Source of the DNA: Belnapia moabensis DSM 16746
Lineage (GTDB): Bacteria; Pseudomonadota; Alphaproteobacteria; Acetobacterales; Acetobacteraceae
NCBI RefSeq assembly: GCF_000745835.1
Contig: NZ_JQKB01000018.1
Coordinates: 34,016 to 98,015, forward strand
Reading direction: 5' to 3'
DNA length: 64,000 bases
Numbering within the stretch: position 1 is the first letter of the stretch; each line of letters starts with the position of its first letter. This document shows, in pieces, positions 33,037 to 42,518 of the stretch. A program made the position numbers and the translations under genes. The notes under the pieces are model-generated. The model saw only the letters and a program-made list of their open reading frames with translations, made no database searches and had not been told where the DNA came from.

Positions 33037-33912
33037 ATGCTCACGGATGCCCAGAAGCGCGAGTACGACGAGGTCGGCGCCATCGTCGTCCCCGACATCC
33101 TGTCCCCGGAGGAGGTCGCCGAGCTGCGCCGCGTGACGGACGGCTTCGTCGACCGCGCCCGCGGCATCAGCGCGCATGACGCCATATTCGACCTGGAGGA
33201 CAGCCACTCGCCGGCCATGCCGCGGGTGCGTCGGATCAAGTCGCCCCACTTGCATCATCCGGCCTATGCGGCGCTGGTGCGGCACCCGCACATCCTCGCC
33301 GTTCTGCAGTCGCTCTGGGGGCCGGACATCCGGTTCGACACGGCGAAGCTGAACATGAAGTCGGCCGGCTTCGGCGCCGCAGTGGAGTGGCACCAGGACT
33401 GGGCCTTCTACCCGCACACCAATGACGACCTCGCCGCTGTCGGCGTGATGATGGACGACATGGAGCCGGAGAACGGCCCCCTCCTCGTCATCCCCGGCAG
33501 CCATAAGGGCCCGGTCTTCGACCATCATGCGGAGGGGCGTTTCTGCGGAGCCATGGATCCGGCCAACCGGGACGTGGACTATGCGAAGGCCGTCGCGCTG
33601 ACCGGCAAGGCCGGGTCGATCACCGTGCACCATGTGCGCGCGGTGCATGGTTCGGCGCCGAACACCTCGAACAAGGAGCGCCGGCTGCTGCTCTTCCAGT
33701 TCCGCGCCGCCGATGCCTGGCCGCTGCTCGGCTTCCCCGAGGGGATCGAGGCCTATGACGCGCTGATGGCTTCAGGCCAATCGAGCCTTGCGCCGCGCCT
33801 CGCCGATGTCCCGGTCCGCCTTCCCCTACCGCCGGCCGACAAGCAGGGCTCCATCTACGAAAACCAGAAGGGGCTGAAACGGAAGTTCTTCGAGGCGGCC
33901 GCGGCGCAGTAG
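33037..33912 (+). CDS. Phytanoyl-CoA dioxygenase (PhyH) family protein
   Basis: The 291-aa protein has the Fe(II)/2-oxoglutarate dioxygenase triad: His119 and Asp121 in EWHQDWAFYPHTN and distal His204 in VRAVHGSAP, with NTSNKERRLLLFQF giving the 2-oxoglutarate arginine. MMDDMEPENGPLLVIPGSHK is the typical PhyH core. It hydroxylates an unknown small molecule in the cytoplasm. GGGAGGAACC precedes the ATG. The next gene starts directly after its stop, so it is in one operon with the GMC genes and the binding protein. Confidence 0.92.
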   Translation: MLTDAQKREYDEVGAIVVPDILSPEEVAELRRVTDGFVDRARGISAHDAIFDLEDSHSPAMPRVRRIKSPHLHHPAYAALVRHPHILAVLQSLWGPDIRFDTAKLNMKSAGFGAAVEWHQDWAFYPHTNDDLAAVGVMMDDMEPENGPLLVIPGSHKGPVFDHHAEGRFCGAMDPANRDVDYAKAVALTGKAGSITVHHVRAVHGSAPNTSNKERRLLLFQFRAADAWPLLGFPEGIEAYDALMASGQSSLAPRLADVPVRLPLPPADKQGSIYENQKGLKRKFFEAAAAQ

Positions 33913-35535
33913 ATGCAAGCGGATTACGTCATCGTCGGCGCCGGCTCGGCGGGCTGCGTGCTGGCCAACCGGCTGACGGAGGACCCCGCGACACGCGTGA
34001 TCCTGATCGAGGCAGGAGGACGCGACTGGCATCCGCTGATCCATATCCCCGCCGGCTACATGAAGCTGCTGCAGCATCCGACGCTGACCTGGGGCTTCAA
34101 GGCCGACAAGGAGGCGGGGCTGAACGGGCGGGAGATCCCCTATCCGCGGGGCAAGGTGCTCGGTGGCTCCAGCTCGATCAACGGCATGATCTACATCCGC
34201 TCGCAGCCGGAGGATTACGACCACTGGTCGCAGCTCGGCAACCGCGGTTGGTCCTCGGAGGACGTCATGCCGCTGTTCCGCAAGTCGGAGCGCTGGGAGG
34301 GCCCGGCCGATGCGGTCCACTCGCAGGACGGGCCGCTCTTCACCTCCCGCACCCGCGACCAGCCGGAACTGTGCCGGGCCGCGATCCAGGCAGGCACCGA
34401 GCTGGGCTGGGAGCACCGCGACGACCTGAACGACCTGCCGCATGGCCTCGGCGAGCATATCGGCTGGGTGCAGCAGACCCGCGGCGGACGGCGGCGAGCC
34501 TCGAGCGCCCGGAGCTACCTGCGGCCGGCGCTCCGGCGGCCCAACCTCCAGGTGGTCACCCATGCGCTGGTGCACCGGGTCATCCTCGACGGCACCCGGG
34601 CGGTGGGCGTCGAGTTCTCCCGCGGCGGCGTCGTCGAACGGGCCATGGCCGGGGCGGAGGTGATCCTCTCCGCCGGCGCCATCGGCTCGCCGCACATCCT
34701 GCAGCTGTCGGGCATCGGCGAAGCCGAGCATCTCGGTCGCATCGGCATCCCGGTCAGGCACGCCCTGCCCGGGGTCGGCCGGAACTTCCAGGACCATTTC
34801 CTCGTCCGTGTGCAGGCCGAGGTGAAGGACATCGCCACGCTCAACGAGCGCTCCCGTGGCCTGCGCTTCGCCGGCGAGGTTCTCAAATACGTCGCCGCCG
34901 GCCGGGGAATGCTGACCTATGCCGCCTCCCTCGTCGCCGCCTCGATGAAGGTCCTGCCGGAATCGGCGACGCCCGACCTGCAGGCGCTCTTCGCCTCGGC
35001 CAGCTACGCCCCCGGGGTGTCACGGCAGCTCGACAGCAAGCCGGGCATGACCTCGGGCCTCTGGCAGATGCGCCCTGAGAGCCGCGGCCATGTGCTGGCG
35101 CGCACCGCCGACCCACATGACCAGCCTTCGATCAACCCGAACTATCTGGCGGAGGACCGCGACCGGCGCACCATCATCGCCGGTATGCGGCGGGTGCGCG
35201 ATTGGTTCAACGCCCCTGCCCTGCGGCGCTATCTCGTGGCGGAAACCTTGCCTGGGCAGGAAGTGCGGACGGATGACGAGCTTCTTGCCTATGCACGGCA
35301 GACCGGAACGACGGTGTTCCACGCTTCCTGCTCCTGCCGGATGGGGCCCGATGCCATGGCGGTCGTGGACGACCAGTTACGGGTCCACGGGCTCCAGGGG
35401 CTGCGGGTGATCGACGCCTCGGTGATGCCGGCCGTCACCTCGACCAACACCAACGCCCCGACGATCATGATCGCGGAGAAGGGGGCGATGCTGGTCAAGG
35501 CGGCGGCGCGCCGCCGCCACGCCGCGGCGGCCTGA
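33913..35535 (+). CDS. GMC-family FAD-dependent oxidoreductase (copy 1)
   Basis: The 540-aa GMC enzyme begins DYVIVGAGSAGCVLANRLTE, the FAD dinucleotide fold, then PRGKVLGGSSSINGMIYIR (GMC signature 1) at about 78-96 and GAIGSPHILQLSGIGEAEHL (signature 2). The C-terminal active-site region has TVFHASCSCRMGPD and STNTNAPTIMIAEKG. The HASCSCRMG motif replaces the common HPVGTCRMG, with Ser-Cys in place of Gly-Thr. It oxidises alcohols such as choline, glucose or polyols. The ATG follows the PhyH stop with no gap. Confidence 0.93.
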   Translation: MQADYVIVGAGSAGCVLANRLTEDPATRVILIEAGGRDWHPLIHIPAGYMKLLQHPTLTWGFKADKEAGLNGREIPYPRGKVLGGSSSINGMIYIRSQPEDYDHWSQLGNRGWSSEDVMPLFRKSERWEGPADAVHSQDGPLFTSRTRDQPELCRAAIQAGTELGWEHRDDLNDLPHGLGEHIGWVQQTRGGRRRASSARSYLRPALRRPNLQVVTHALVHRVILDGTRAVGVEFSRGGVVERAMAGAEVILSAGAIGSPHILQLSGIGEAEHLGRIGIPVRHALPGVGRNFQDHFLVRVQAEVKDIATLNERSRGLRFAGEVLKYVAAGRGMLTYAASLVAASMKVLPESATPDLQALFASASYAPGVSRQLDSKPGMTSGLWQMRPESRGHVLARTADPHDQPSINPNYLAEDRDRRTIIAGMRRVRDWFNAPALRRYLVAETLPGQEVRTDDELLAYARQTGTTVFHASCSCRMGPDAMAVVDDQLRVHGLQGLRVIDASVMPAVTSTNTNAPTIMIAEKGAMLVKAAARRRHAAAA

Positions 35536-35583
35536 GGCTTGCGTCGCGGCATGCCTTTGCTCAGCCACCGGAACTGAGGAACG

Positions 35584-37185
35584 ATGCAAAGCTACGACTA
35601 CATCGTGGTCGGCGCGGGCTCCGCCGGCGCGGTGGTGGCCAACCGGCTCTCGGCCAATCCGGCCAACCGGGTCCTGCTACTGGAGGCCGGCCCTTCGGGC
35701 AGTCCCTGGACGCATATCCCGGTCGGCTATGCCCGGATGATCGCCAACCCGGCGGTGAACTGGCTCTATGCCTCGGAGCCCGAGGCGGCCACCGGCGGCC
35801 GCCGCCTGCCTGTGCCACGCGGCCGCATGCTGGGCGGTTCGAGCGCGCTCAACGGCCTCGCCTTCGTGCGCGGCCAGGCGCAGGACTTCGACACCTGGGC
35901 GCAGATGGGCAATCCCGGCTGGAGCTATGCCGATGTGCTGCCCTTCTTCAAGCGCATGGAGTGCTACGAGGGCGGTGGGGACGACCGCTTCCGCGGCCGC
36001 GACGGCCCGCTGCGCGTCACCAACCCGCGGGTCTGCGAGCCGCTCCATGCCGCCGTGATCGCCGCCGCCGGGGAGGTCGGGATCCCGCACAACCCGGACT
36101 ACAACGGCGCAGCTCAGGACGGCATCGCCATGAGCCAGGCGACCATCGCCTCCGGCCGCCGGATGAGCACCGCCGCCTGCTACCTGGCGCCGGCCCGGCG
36201 GCGGCCGAACCTCCACATAGAGACTGGCGCGCTGGCCGAGACGCTGCTGCTCGATGGCACGCGCTGCGTCGGGATCCGCTACTCGGTCGGCGGCGCCGTG
36301 CGGGAGGCGCGGGCCGGGCGCGAGGTCGTCATCAGCGCCGGCTCGATCAACGCCCCTCAGCTTCTCGAGCTATCCGGCATCGGCCAGCCCGACCGGCTGC
36401 GCGACCTCGGCATCGAGGTGCGCCATGCCCTGCCCGGCGTCGGCGAGAACCTGCGCGACCACTACGCGCCGCGCACCCGCTGGGCAGTCGGCGCGCCCGG
36501 CTACACCTACAACGACACCGGCCGCGGCATCGGCCTGGCCCGCCAAGCGCTGCGCTTCGCCCTGAGGCGGGAGGGGATGCTGGCCATGGTCGGCGCGCCG
36601 CTGCGCGCCTTCATGCGCTCACGCGAGGGGTTGGAGGCGCCGGATCTGTTGCTGGGCTGGGTGCCCATGCTGATGGAGCCCGGCCCCAAGGGGCCGCGGC
36701 TGTCGCGCCAGTCGGGCATGACCTGCTACGCCCATCCGATGCGGCCCGAGAGCCGGGGGCACATCCACATCACCGCGGCCGACCCACACCGGCCGCCGGC
36801 GATCCGGTTCAATTTCCTCTCCTCGCCCGTCGATGCCGAGCTGACGGTATGCGCGGTCCGCCTCGCTCGCCGGATCATGACCGCGCCCGCCATGGCCCGG
36901 CTGCAGGTGACGGAGGTCGCCCCGGATGCTGACTGCACGAGCGACGACGAGATTCTCGACTGGGTAAGGCGGACGGCTGAGACGACCTACCACCCGGTCG
37001 GCACCTGCAAGATGGGCGCCGACCCGATGGCCGTGGTCGATGCGCGGCTGCGAGTGCACGGCATCGCCGGGCTGCGGGTGGCCGATGCCTCGATCATGCC
37101 GACCCTCACCTCGGGCAATACCAACGCGCCCTCGATGATGATCGGCGAAAAGGCAGCCGACATGATCCTGGCCGACGCCATCTAG
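35584..37185 (+). CDS. GMC-family FAD-dependent oxidoreductase (copy 2)
   Basis: This 533-aa paralogue has [20 protein letters not shown] at the N-terminus, [36 protein letters not shown] and the canonical [12 protein letters not shown] near residue 475, then [18 protein letters not shown]. The standard catalytic HPVGTCKMG is intact here, unlike copy 1. GAGGAACG precedes the ATG 48 bases after copy 1. The two are only moderately similar, so the duplication is old. Tandem GMC genes with a PhyH enzyme suggest successive oxidations of one substrate. Confidence 0.93.
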   Translation: MQSYDYIVVGAGSAGAVVANRLSANPANRVLLLEAGPSGSPWTHIPVGYARMIANPAVNWLYASEPEAATGGRRLPVPRGRMLGGSSALNGLAFVRGQAQDFDTWAQMGNPGWSYADVLPFFKRMECYEGGGDDRFRGRDGPLRVTNPRVCEPLHAAVIAAAGEVGIPHNPDYNGAAQDGIAMSQATIASGRRMSTAACYLAPARRRPNLHIETGALAETLLLDGTRCVGIRYSVGGAVREARAGREVVISAGSINAPQLLELSGIGQPDRLRDLGIEVRHALPGVGENLRDHYAPRTRWAVGAPGYTYNDTGRGIGLARQALRFALRREGMLAMVGAPLRAFMRSREGLEAPDLLLGWVPMLMEPGPKGPRLSRQSGMTCYAHPMRPESRGHIHITAADPHRPPAIRFNFLSSPVDAELTVCAVRLARRIMTAPAMARLQVTEVAPDADCTSDDEILDWVRRTAETTYHPVGTCKMGADPMAVVDARLRVHGIAGLRVADASIMPTLTSGNTNAPSMMIGEKAADMILADAI

Positions 37186-37926
37186 AACTCCCTGCAAGAC
37201 CGCTGCGCGGCGACGGGCGCCGGGCGCGTTGTGGATGGCACTGGAGGTCGCCGCGAAAGACGGGAAGGTCGGAGCCCTCGCCTACGCCACGCACGCCCGG
37301 CGGGTTCTTGGGGTTGAGGGAGCCGGCGTCACCGCCCCGATCGGATCACAAGCGATTCAGTCAGGCGGGAAAACGCCCTAGGATGGTACCAGACGGCCCG
37401 CTGGATCCGGCAATAGACAGCATAGGCCTGAAGCTGTGCCGGTCGCATCCGAGTGGGCCCAGCGCCACCCCGATCCCGCCTTCCGCACCATGGCTCACCA
37501 GCGGACCGCGTTCGAGGCGCTGACCGCGACCGCAGCAACCATCGCTCCCGAAGACCGACCGACAGCGCCTTGACCTACCTGTTCGTTTTCCCGTCACCAG
37601 GCACCTTGAATCACGTCCGGCCTGCGTCGTGCACTCTCCTGAGTGCCCGCTCGGGCCGTTCGGCTTCATGCTGAGGGCTTTGCGGCTAGCCGTTGAAGCA
37701 TGATGCGGATCATCGCCATGCAGAGCGCGTGACGGATGCGCTCGATGATGCCTGTCCATTCCCAGCACGAGAAGCATGCTCACACCATGCGCCTCGGCGG
37801 CAGGTCCTTCGCCAGCGCCTGTCACTGGCAGCCAGTCGAGAGCACATCTGTCCCGGGCCGCGAAGGTCTGCGCCACAGGATGTCCTGCCGCGCGCGGGAA
37901 CCTACCGTCATGGCGGGACCACATGC
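37186..37926. other. Decayed intergenic region with IS5 scrap
   Basis: About 740 bases hold no intact gene. From 37666 to 37839 the minus strand carries an IS5-type transposase scrap (listed separately). The plus-strand frame at 37425-37574 (AVPVASEWAQRHPDPAFRT, ending APEDRPTAP) has G/C-rich third positions and may be a gene tail, as may a 50-codon frame from 37233, but neither has a recognisable family or start. Confidence 0.4.
37666..37839 (-). mobile_element. IS5-family (IS427/IS1031-type) transposase scrap
   Basis: The minus strand reads STGCQ-stop-QALAKDLPPRRMV-stop-ACFSCWEWTGIIERIRHALCMA and ends in LAAKPSA-stop. This follows the N-terminal DUF4096 region of IS5-group transposases (GCQWRALPKDLPPRSTV...W..DGTLERIHHAL). 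Two internal stop codons and a length of 58 codons show it is dead. No terminal repeats are visible. Confidence 0.65.
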
Positions 37927-38904
37927 TCAATCGACCTTGAAGCCGCTTCTCTCCACCACAGGGCGCCAGCGCTCGATGTCCTCCGCCAGCACCTTTCCCA
38001 ATTCCTCGGGCTTGGATACTTCCGGCTCCAACCCGATCGCCAGCAATTGCGACCTCACCTCCGGCTCCATCGTCGCCGCCGCCAACTCGGCATTGAGCGC
38101 GGCGATGATGGGCGCCGGCGTACCGGCCGGCGCGTAGAAGGCGTAGAAGCCGAAACTCGCCTGGTTCGGATGGCCGAGATCTGCGATCGTCGGGACCTCC
38201 GGCGTGATGATGCCACGGCGGGAGCCCGAGGTGACGACGATCCGAAGCTTCCCGTCCTTGTGGTGCGTCAGGAAGTCGGACACGCCGCCGCACCCGGCCG
38301 CGATATGCCCGGCCGTGAGATCGGAGATCAGCGGCGCAGCGCCCCGGTATCCTACCGGCTCCAGCTCGACATCGAAGGCGCTGCCGAGCTGCAGGCCGAA
38401 GAAATGCGTGGAGGAACCAAGCGCGGTGCTGCCGAAGCTGCCGCGGCGCCGATCCGCCTTCAGCCAGGCGATGTAGTCGGGAAAGGTTTTTACCGGCAGT
38501 CCCGGCGACAGGACGAAGCAGGTCTGCACCGTGCCCGTCATGGTAACCGGCGCGAAATCGGTGCGCGGATCCCAGGGTAGCTTGCGGAAGGTCAGGACGG
38601 GCTGCACGGTAGAGGCGCTGGGTGCGAAGAGCAACGTCGTGCCGTCCGGCGTCGCGTGCTTCAGCGCCTCGCAGGCCAATGTGCCGCTGGCGCCCACCCG
38701 GTTCTCGATGACGACATTCTTCAGATTGCCGCGCTTGCGCAGCATCTCCGCGATGACGCGTCCCATCACATCGGTCCCACCGCCAGGCGGGAAGCCCACC
38801 AGGATGCGAACCAAGCCTGGCGGCAGGGCCGCCCGTGCCTCCGGCAAGGGGATGAGGGCTGCGGCGCCCGCGGCACGCAACAGGGCCCGGCGTGGCAGAT
38901 GCAT
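37927..38904 (-). CDS. Bug/TctC-family substrate-binding protein
   Basis: The 325-aa Bug protein begins with a signal (MHLPRRALLRAAGAAALIPL). It carries ILVGFPPGGGTDVMGRVIAE, VVIENRVGASGTLACE, FGSTALGSSTHFFGLQLG and APAGTPAPIIAALNAELA, in normal family order. GGGAGG precedes the ATG at 38904; the extra N-terminal residues of the longer frame are not a signal. It lies downstream of the molybdoenzyme gene on the same strand, 374 bases away. No TctAB partner is present. Confidence 0.92.
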   Translation of the reverse strand: MHLPRRALLRAAGAAALIPLPEARAALPPGLVRILVGFPPGGGTDVMGRVIAEMLRKRGNLKNVVIENRVGASGTLACEALKHATPDGTTLLFAPSASTVQPVLTFRKLPWDPRTDFAPVTMTGTVQTCFVLSPGLPVKTFPDYIAWLKADRRRGSFGSTALGSSTHFFGLQLGSAFDVELEPVGYRGAAPLISDLTAGHIAAGCGGVSDFLTHHKDGKLRIVVTSGSRRGIITPEVPTIADLGHPNQASFGFYAFYAPAGTPAPIIAALNAELAAATMEPEVRSQLLAIGLEPEVSKPEELGKVLAEDIERWRPVVERSGFKVD

Positions 38905-39278
38905 GAGATCCTCCCGGTCATTCTGTTGGCGGGCCTGTCCCGTACCGGACGGCTCGCTTCCTGGACAGGGAAAGGCTGCGGTGCCGTGGGCGGCGCTGTC
39001 AACGCGGATCGTCAGGCCGGCGCCGCATGGGAGGCTCGTCGGCGAGGCTGCGCAGTTGCTCGCACGGGTCCTGCGCGTTGCCGCTGCCAACGCAGACATT
39101 CCGGCTCGGCCCGTCCTGCACGGTCAGGCACGCCTGCCCCATGGTGCTGTCGAGGGAAACCCTTCTCGCCGGGATGGCGCAGCAGGGGGGCCGACGCGCT
39201 GCCTGGCTTGCGAGACGGAGCGGCCGGGCCGGATCAGCCGCGAGAACACCATCACCACGGACTGACGGCCCGCGCCGT
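38905..39278. other. Intergenic region between molybdoenzyme and Bug genes
   Basis: These 374 bases hold no recognised gene on either strand. One plus-strand frame ending at 39264 (GRLVGEAAQLLARVLRVAAA) has biased codons but no start, ribosome site or family match. The Bug gene promoter is expected here. Confidence 0.35.
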
Positions 39279-41588
39279 TTATCTGCTCGCTGGTGGATCG
39301 AAGGCGCGGATCGGCGGCAGGTTGCCGTTGAACCGCTCCACCTCCACCACCGTGAGCTGCCCGGTGCAGCCCTGCGCCAGCGCCGATGTCCCGACGTCCC
39401 GCGTCAGTACGTTCGGGTTGCCATGCACGCAGAGCGGCCTGTCCTCCTCAGGGTTCTCCGGGTCGTACCAGGCGCCCGTCGCCAGCTGCACCACGCCGGG
39501 GCGGATATCCGCGGTCAGCCGAACCGCGGCCAGGCAGGCGCCACGGCCGTTGAACAGGCGGATGATGTCGCCATCCGCGATGCCGCGCGCCGCCGCATCC
39601 GCCGGATGCATGGAGGCGACCTCCCGCCCGCGGCGCTTCGCCGCCACGCTGTGCCCGCCGAAATCGAGCTGGCTGTGCAGCCGCGTCGCCGGCTGGTTGG
39701 CGACGAGGTGGAGCGGCGTACCACCGCCGGACGCCTCCTCGGGCGGCAACCAGGCGGGGTGGCCGGGGCAGCTCGCCTCGCCATAGGCGGCGATCGTCTC
39801 GGAAGCGATCTCGATCTTCCCGCTCGGCGTCGGCAGCGGGTTGGCCTCCGGGTCCTCGCGGAAGGCGCGCCAGGGCCCGCCATCGTCCGCGGCCTGAGGG
39901 AGGCGCAGGCTACCCTCCGCCCAGAAGGCATCGAAGTCCGGCGCCGGCAAGCCCGCCTCGGCGAGCCCCTGCTGCGTGCGGGCATAGAGGTGGCGCAGCC
40001 AGTCGCGGCTGCTGCGGCCCTCCGTGAAGGCCTCCTCCACCCCGAGGCGCCGGCTGAGCTCGGCGAAGATGTCGTAGTCGTCCCGGGCCTCGCCGAAGGG
40101 CTCGACGATGCGGTGCATCGCCACCATCAGCGGGTCATGCGAGCTGTAGCCGATATCCTCCCGCTCCAGCGTCATGGTCGCGGGCAGGACGATATCGGCA
40201 TGGCGCGCGGTCGCGGTCCAGGCGAGCTCGTGCACCACGAGCGTGTCAAGGCGCGCGAAGGCCTCGCGCAGCCGGTTGAGGTCCTGGTGGTGGTGGAAGG
40301 GGTTGCCGCCGGCCCAATAGACCAGCCGGATCTCGGGATAGCACCGGGTCTCGCCCTTGTAGCGATAGGCCCCGCCGGGGTTCAGCAGCATGTCGGCGAT
40401 GCGCGCCACCGGGATGAAGTCCCCATGCCGGTTGCGCCCCTGGGGCAGCGTCGGGCCAGGCACCGCATTGGCGCGCCGGCCGTAATAGCCGATCGCGCCG
40501 AGGGCATAGGCGTAGCCGCCGCCCGGCAGGCCGATCTGCCCCAGCGCAGCCGCCAGGACGGCGCCCATCCAGACGGGCTGCTCGCCATGCTCGGCCCGCT
40601 GCAGCGCATGCGCCACGGTGACCAGCACGCGCCGGCCACGCAGCCGGCGCGCCAGGCCGCGGATCGCCTCCGCCGGGATGCCGGTGATGGGCGCCGCCCA
40701 GTCGGCGTTCTTCGGCTGGCCATCCGCCTCGCCGAGAAGGTAGCGCTCGAAGACCGGCCAGCCGACGGTATAGCGGTCGATGAAGGTCCGGTCGTGCAAC
40801 CCCTCGGCGACCAGTGTGTGCACGAGCGCCAGCATCAGGGCGGTGTCGGTGCCTGGGATGTTGGCCAGCCATTCGGCGCCGGCCTCCGCCGGCAGGTCGC
40901 TGCGCAGCGGGCCAATGAGGACGAATTCGCAGCCGCGCTCGCGCGCCGCCTGCATGGCTCCGCGCTCGACATGCTCGCTGATGCCGCCGCCGGCAACCAT
41001 GGCGTTCTTCAGCGCCATGCCGCCGAAAGCCAGCACTACCTCGGTGTGCTGCGCCACCTGCTCCCAGGTCACGTTATGCTTGGTGAGCTGCTCGTAATTG
41101 CCGAGGATGTAGGGGGTGATCACCGACGCGGCGCCGGAGCTGTAGCTGTTGACCGAGGCGACGTATCCCCCGAAGGCGCTGTTCAGGAAGCGATGGATCT
41201 GGCTCTGCGCATGGTGGAACCGACCCGCGCTCGACCAGCCATAGGACCCGCCGAAGACTCCGCCCGGACCGTATCTGTCCCCGATGCGACGAAGCTCCCC
41301 GCCCAGCAAGTCCAGCACGGCGTCCCAGGCCATCGGGACGAACTCATCCCGGCCGCGCCGACGATCCGGGCCCGGGCCACCTTCGAGCCAGCCGCGGCGC
41401 ACCATCGGCTGCGCGATGCGCGCCGGGTGCCGGAGCGCGGCGGGGAAGTTCTGGATGATGTCGTTCGGGTCCGGGTCGCCCGGATGCGCACGGACCAGAA
41501 GCTCCCCGTCGCGCATCGCCGCCGTGAAGAGGCCCCAATGCGAGCTATGGGGCCGGAACTCCGTCGTCGCTGCACCCTCGGCGGTCAT
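39279..41588 (-). CDS. Molybdopterin oxidoreductase, DMSO/TMAO/biotin sulfoxide reductase family
   Basis: The 769-aa enzyme lacks the N-terminal iron-sulfur cysteines and any export signal, as in cytoplasmic BisC. It starts SSHWGLFTAAMRDGELLV and has the molybdenum ligand Ser120 in GGSYGWSSAGRFHHAQSQ. Cofactor-binding segments include NSYSSGAASVITPYILG, YWAGGNPFHHHQDLNRL, ARHADIVLPATMTLEREDIG and LVANQPATRLHSQLDFGG near the C-terminus. It reduces S- or N-oxides such as biotin sulfoxide or methionine sulfoxide. GGGAGG precedes the ATG. A Bug gene lies downstream and an ABC-ATPase scrap upstream. Confidence 0.92.
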   Translation of the reverse strand: MTAEGAATTEFRPHSSHWGLFTAAMRDGELLVRAHPGDPDPNDIIQNFPAALRHPARIAQPMVRRGWLEGGPGPDRRRGRDEFVPMAWDAVLDLLGGELRRIGDRYGPGGVFGGSYGWSSAGRFHHAQSQIHRFLNSAFGGYVASVNSYSSGAASVITPYILGNYEQLTKHNVTWEQVAQHTEVVLAFGGMALKNAMVAGGGISEHVERGAMQAARERGCEFVLIGPLRSDLPAEAGAEWLANIPGTDTALMLALVHTLVAEGLHDRTFIDRYTVGWPVFERYLLGEADGQPKNADWAAPITGIPAEAIRGLARRLRGRRVLVTVAHALQRAEHGEQPVWMGAVLAAALGQIGLPGGGYAYALGAIGYYGRRANAVPGPTLPQGRNRHGDFIPVARIADMLLNPGGAYRYKGETRCYPEIRLVYWAGGNPFHHHQDLNRLREAFARLDTLVVHELAWTATARHADIVLPATMTLEREDIGYSSHDPLMVAMHRIVEPFGEARDDYDIFAELSRRLGVEEAFTEGRSSRDWLRHLYARTQQGLAEAGLPAPDFDAFWAEGSLRLPQAADDGGPWRAFREDPEANPLPTPSGKIEIASETIAAYGEASCPGHPAWLPPEEASGGGTPLHLVANQPATRLHSQLDFGGHSVAAKRRGREVASMHPADAAARGIADGDIIRLFNGRGACLAAVRLTADIRPGVVQLATGAWYDPENPEEDRPLCVHGNPNVLTRDVGTSALAQGCTGQLTVVEVERFNGNLPPIRAFDPPASR

Positions 41589-41695
41589 GCTGGCCTCCCT
41601 GGACGTTTCGGCACGAGAGCGCCTGCCGGTCGCCGCGGTGCGCCTCCGGTCCGATTATACGTCTTCCACCGGGCAAGGACACCGCCTTCGGCACG

Positions 41696-41935
41696 TTACC
41701 CCAGCCCGAGCATCCCATGGATCCGGCGGACATACTGGCCGAAAGCCTCGCCCGTCTTGATGTCGAGGCCACGCTCGGCGGGCAGCTCGATCGGGAAGTA
41801 GTCCGACATCCGCGCGGGCCCCGCCGTCAGCACCGCACAGCGCTCGCCAAGAAACACCGCCTCCTGGATGGAGTGGGTGACGAAGAGGATCGTCTTGCCG
41901 CCATCGAGCCAAATGGCTTGAAGCAGCTTCTTCCC
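41696..41935 (-). pseudogene. C-terminal scrap of a TauB/SsuB-type ABC ATPase
   Basis: The minus strand encodes GGKTILFVTHSIQEAVFLGE, then LTAGPARMSDYFPIELP and FGQYVRRIHGMLGLG before the TAA. This is the H-loop (THSIQEA) and tail of nitrate/sulfonate/taurine transporter ATPases. Nothing upstream in this frame matches Walker A or the signature motif; the frame runs instead antisense to the gene at 41966. The remainder of the transporter is absent. A former sulfonate uptake system next to the sulfoxide reductase is a reasonable inference. Confidence 0.68.
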
Positions 41936-41965
41936 TCGCCCGAGGCTTCGCCCTATGCGCGTGGC

Positions 41966-42361
41966 ATGGCTTGGTCGCTCGACACCCGGATACCGCTGAC
42001 CTTCTGCACCGTCGCGCCCCTGGGCGACGGCGTGGCAACGGCGCTGCTCGTCGAAGCTCCGCCCGCGCCCTTGCCGGCCGGTGCCGTGGCGCAGGTAAGC
42101 TTCTTCCCGGGCCCGTCCCACTCCCCCGCCTGCGGCTGCTGTGGCGGCCGCAGCGGCGCCGAGGCGGCGCTGGACCGGTTGTTCGAGGCCAGGGTCCGGG
42201 CATTGTGCGGCTGGTTCGACCGGGTGCTCGTCATCGTCGAAACTCCCGAGGCGGCGGCCGAGGTCGCGGCGGCCCTGCGAGAGGATGCGGCCACTGCGGC
42301 CCGGTTCCGCCTGGTGCCCGAACCGGCCTCCGCCCATCCCGAAGTGCCAGCTCCGGATTGA
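41966..42361 (+). CDS. 131-aa protein with CGCCGG motif, unknown function
   Basis: The frame from the ATG at 41966 has strong coding bias. It starts MAWSLDTRIPLTFCTVAPLG, then ATALLVEAPPAPLPAGAVAQ, SPACGCCGGRSGAEAALDRL at about 69-88 and WFDRVLVIVETPEAAAEVAA. The Cys cluster C-G-C-C-G-G could bind a metal. No signal or membrane span is present and no family is recalled with certainty. No clear ribosome site precedes the ATG, and the upstream sequence is an ATPase scrap on the other strand, so its original 5' end may be lost. Confidence 0.5.
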   Translation: MAWSLDTRIPLTFCTVAPLGDGVATALLVEAPPAPLPAGAVAQVSFFPGPSHSPACGCCGGRSGAEAALDRLFEARVRALCGWFDRVLVIVETPEAAAEVAAALREDAATAARFRLVPEPASAHPEVPAPD

Positions 42362-42518
42362 CGCCAGCGCGGCACCGAACCAAATCATCGCCAGAACCTG
42401 CCTTGCGATGGCCGGGCGAGCCCGTGGCCCCTGCCGCTTTCAGCCGGCACACGGTAAGCCATGGGTCAGCACCGAGCCGCATCGCGCAGCCCGGCAAGAA
42501 CAGTTGCGGAGGATCCCG

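Noticed and set aside
39027..41801. 924-codon open frame on the plus strand
   Set aside because: It lies antisense to the molybdoenzyme, whose cofactor motifs are intact. The translation is Arg/Ala/Gly-rich with no family motif; long antisense frames are common at 70% GC.
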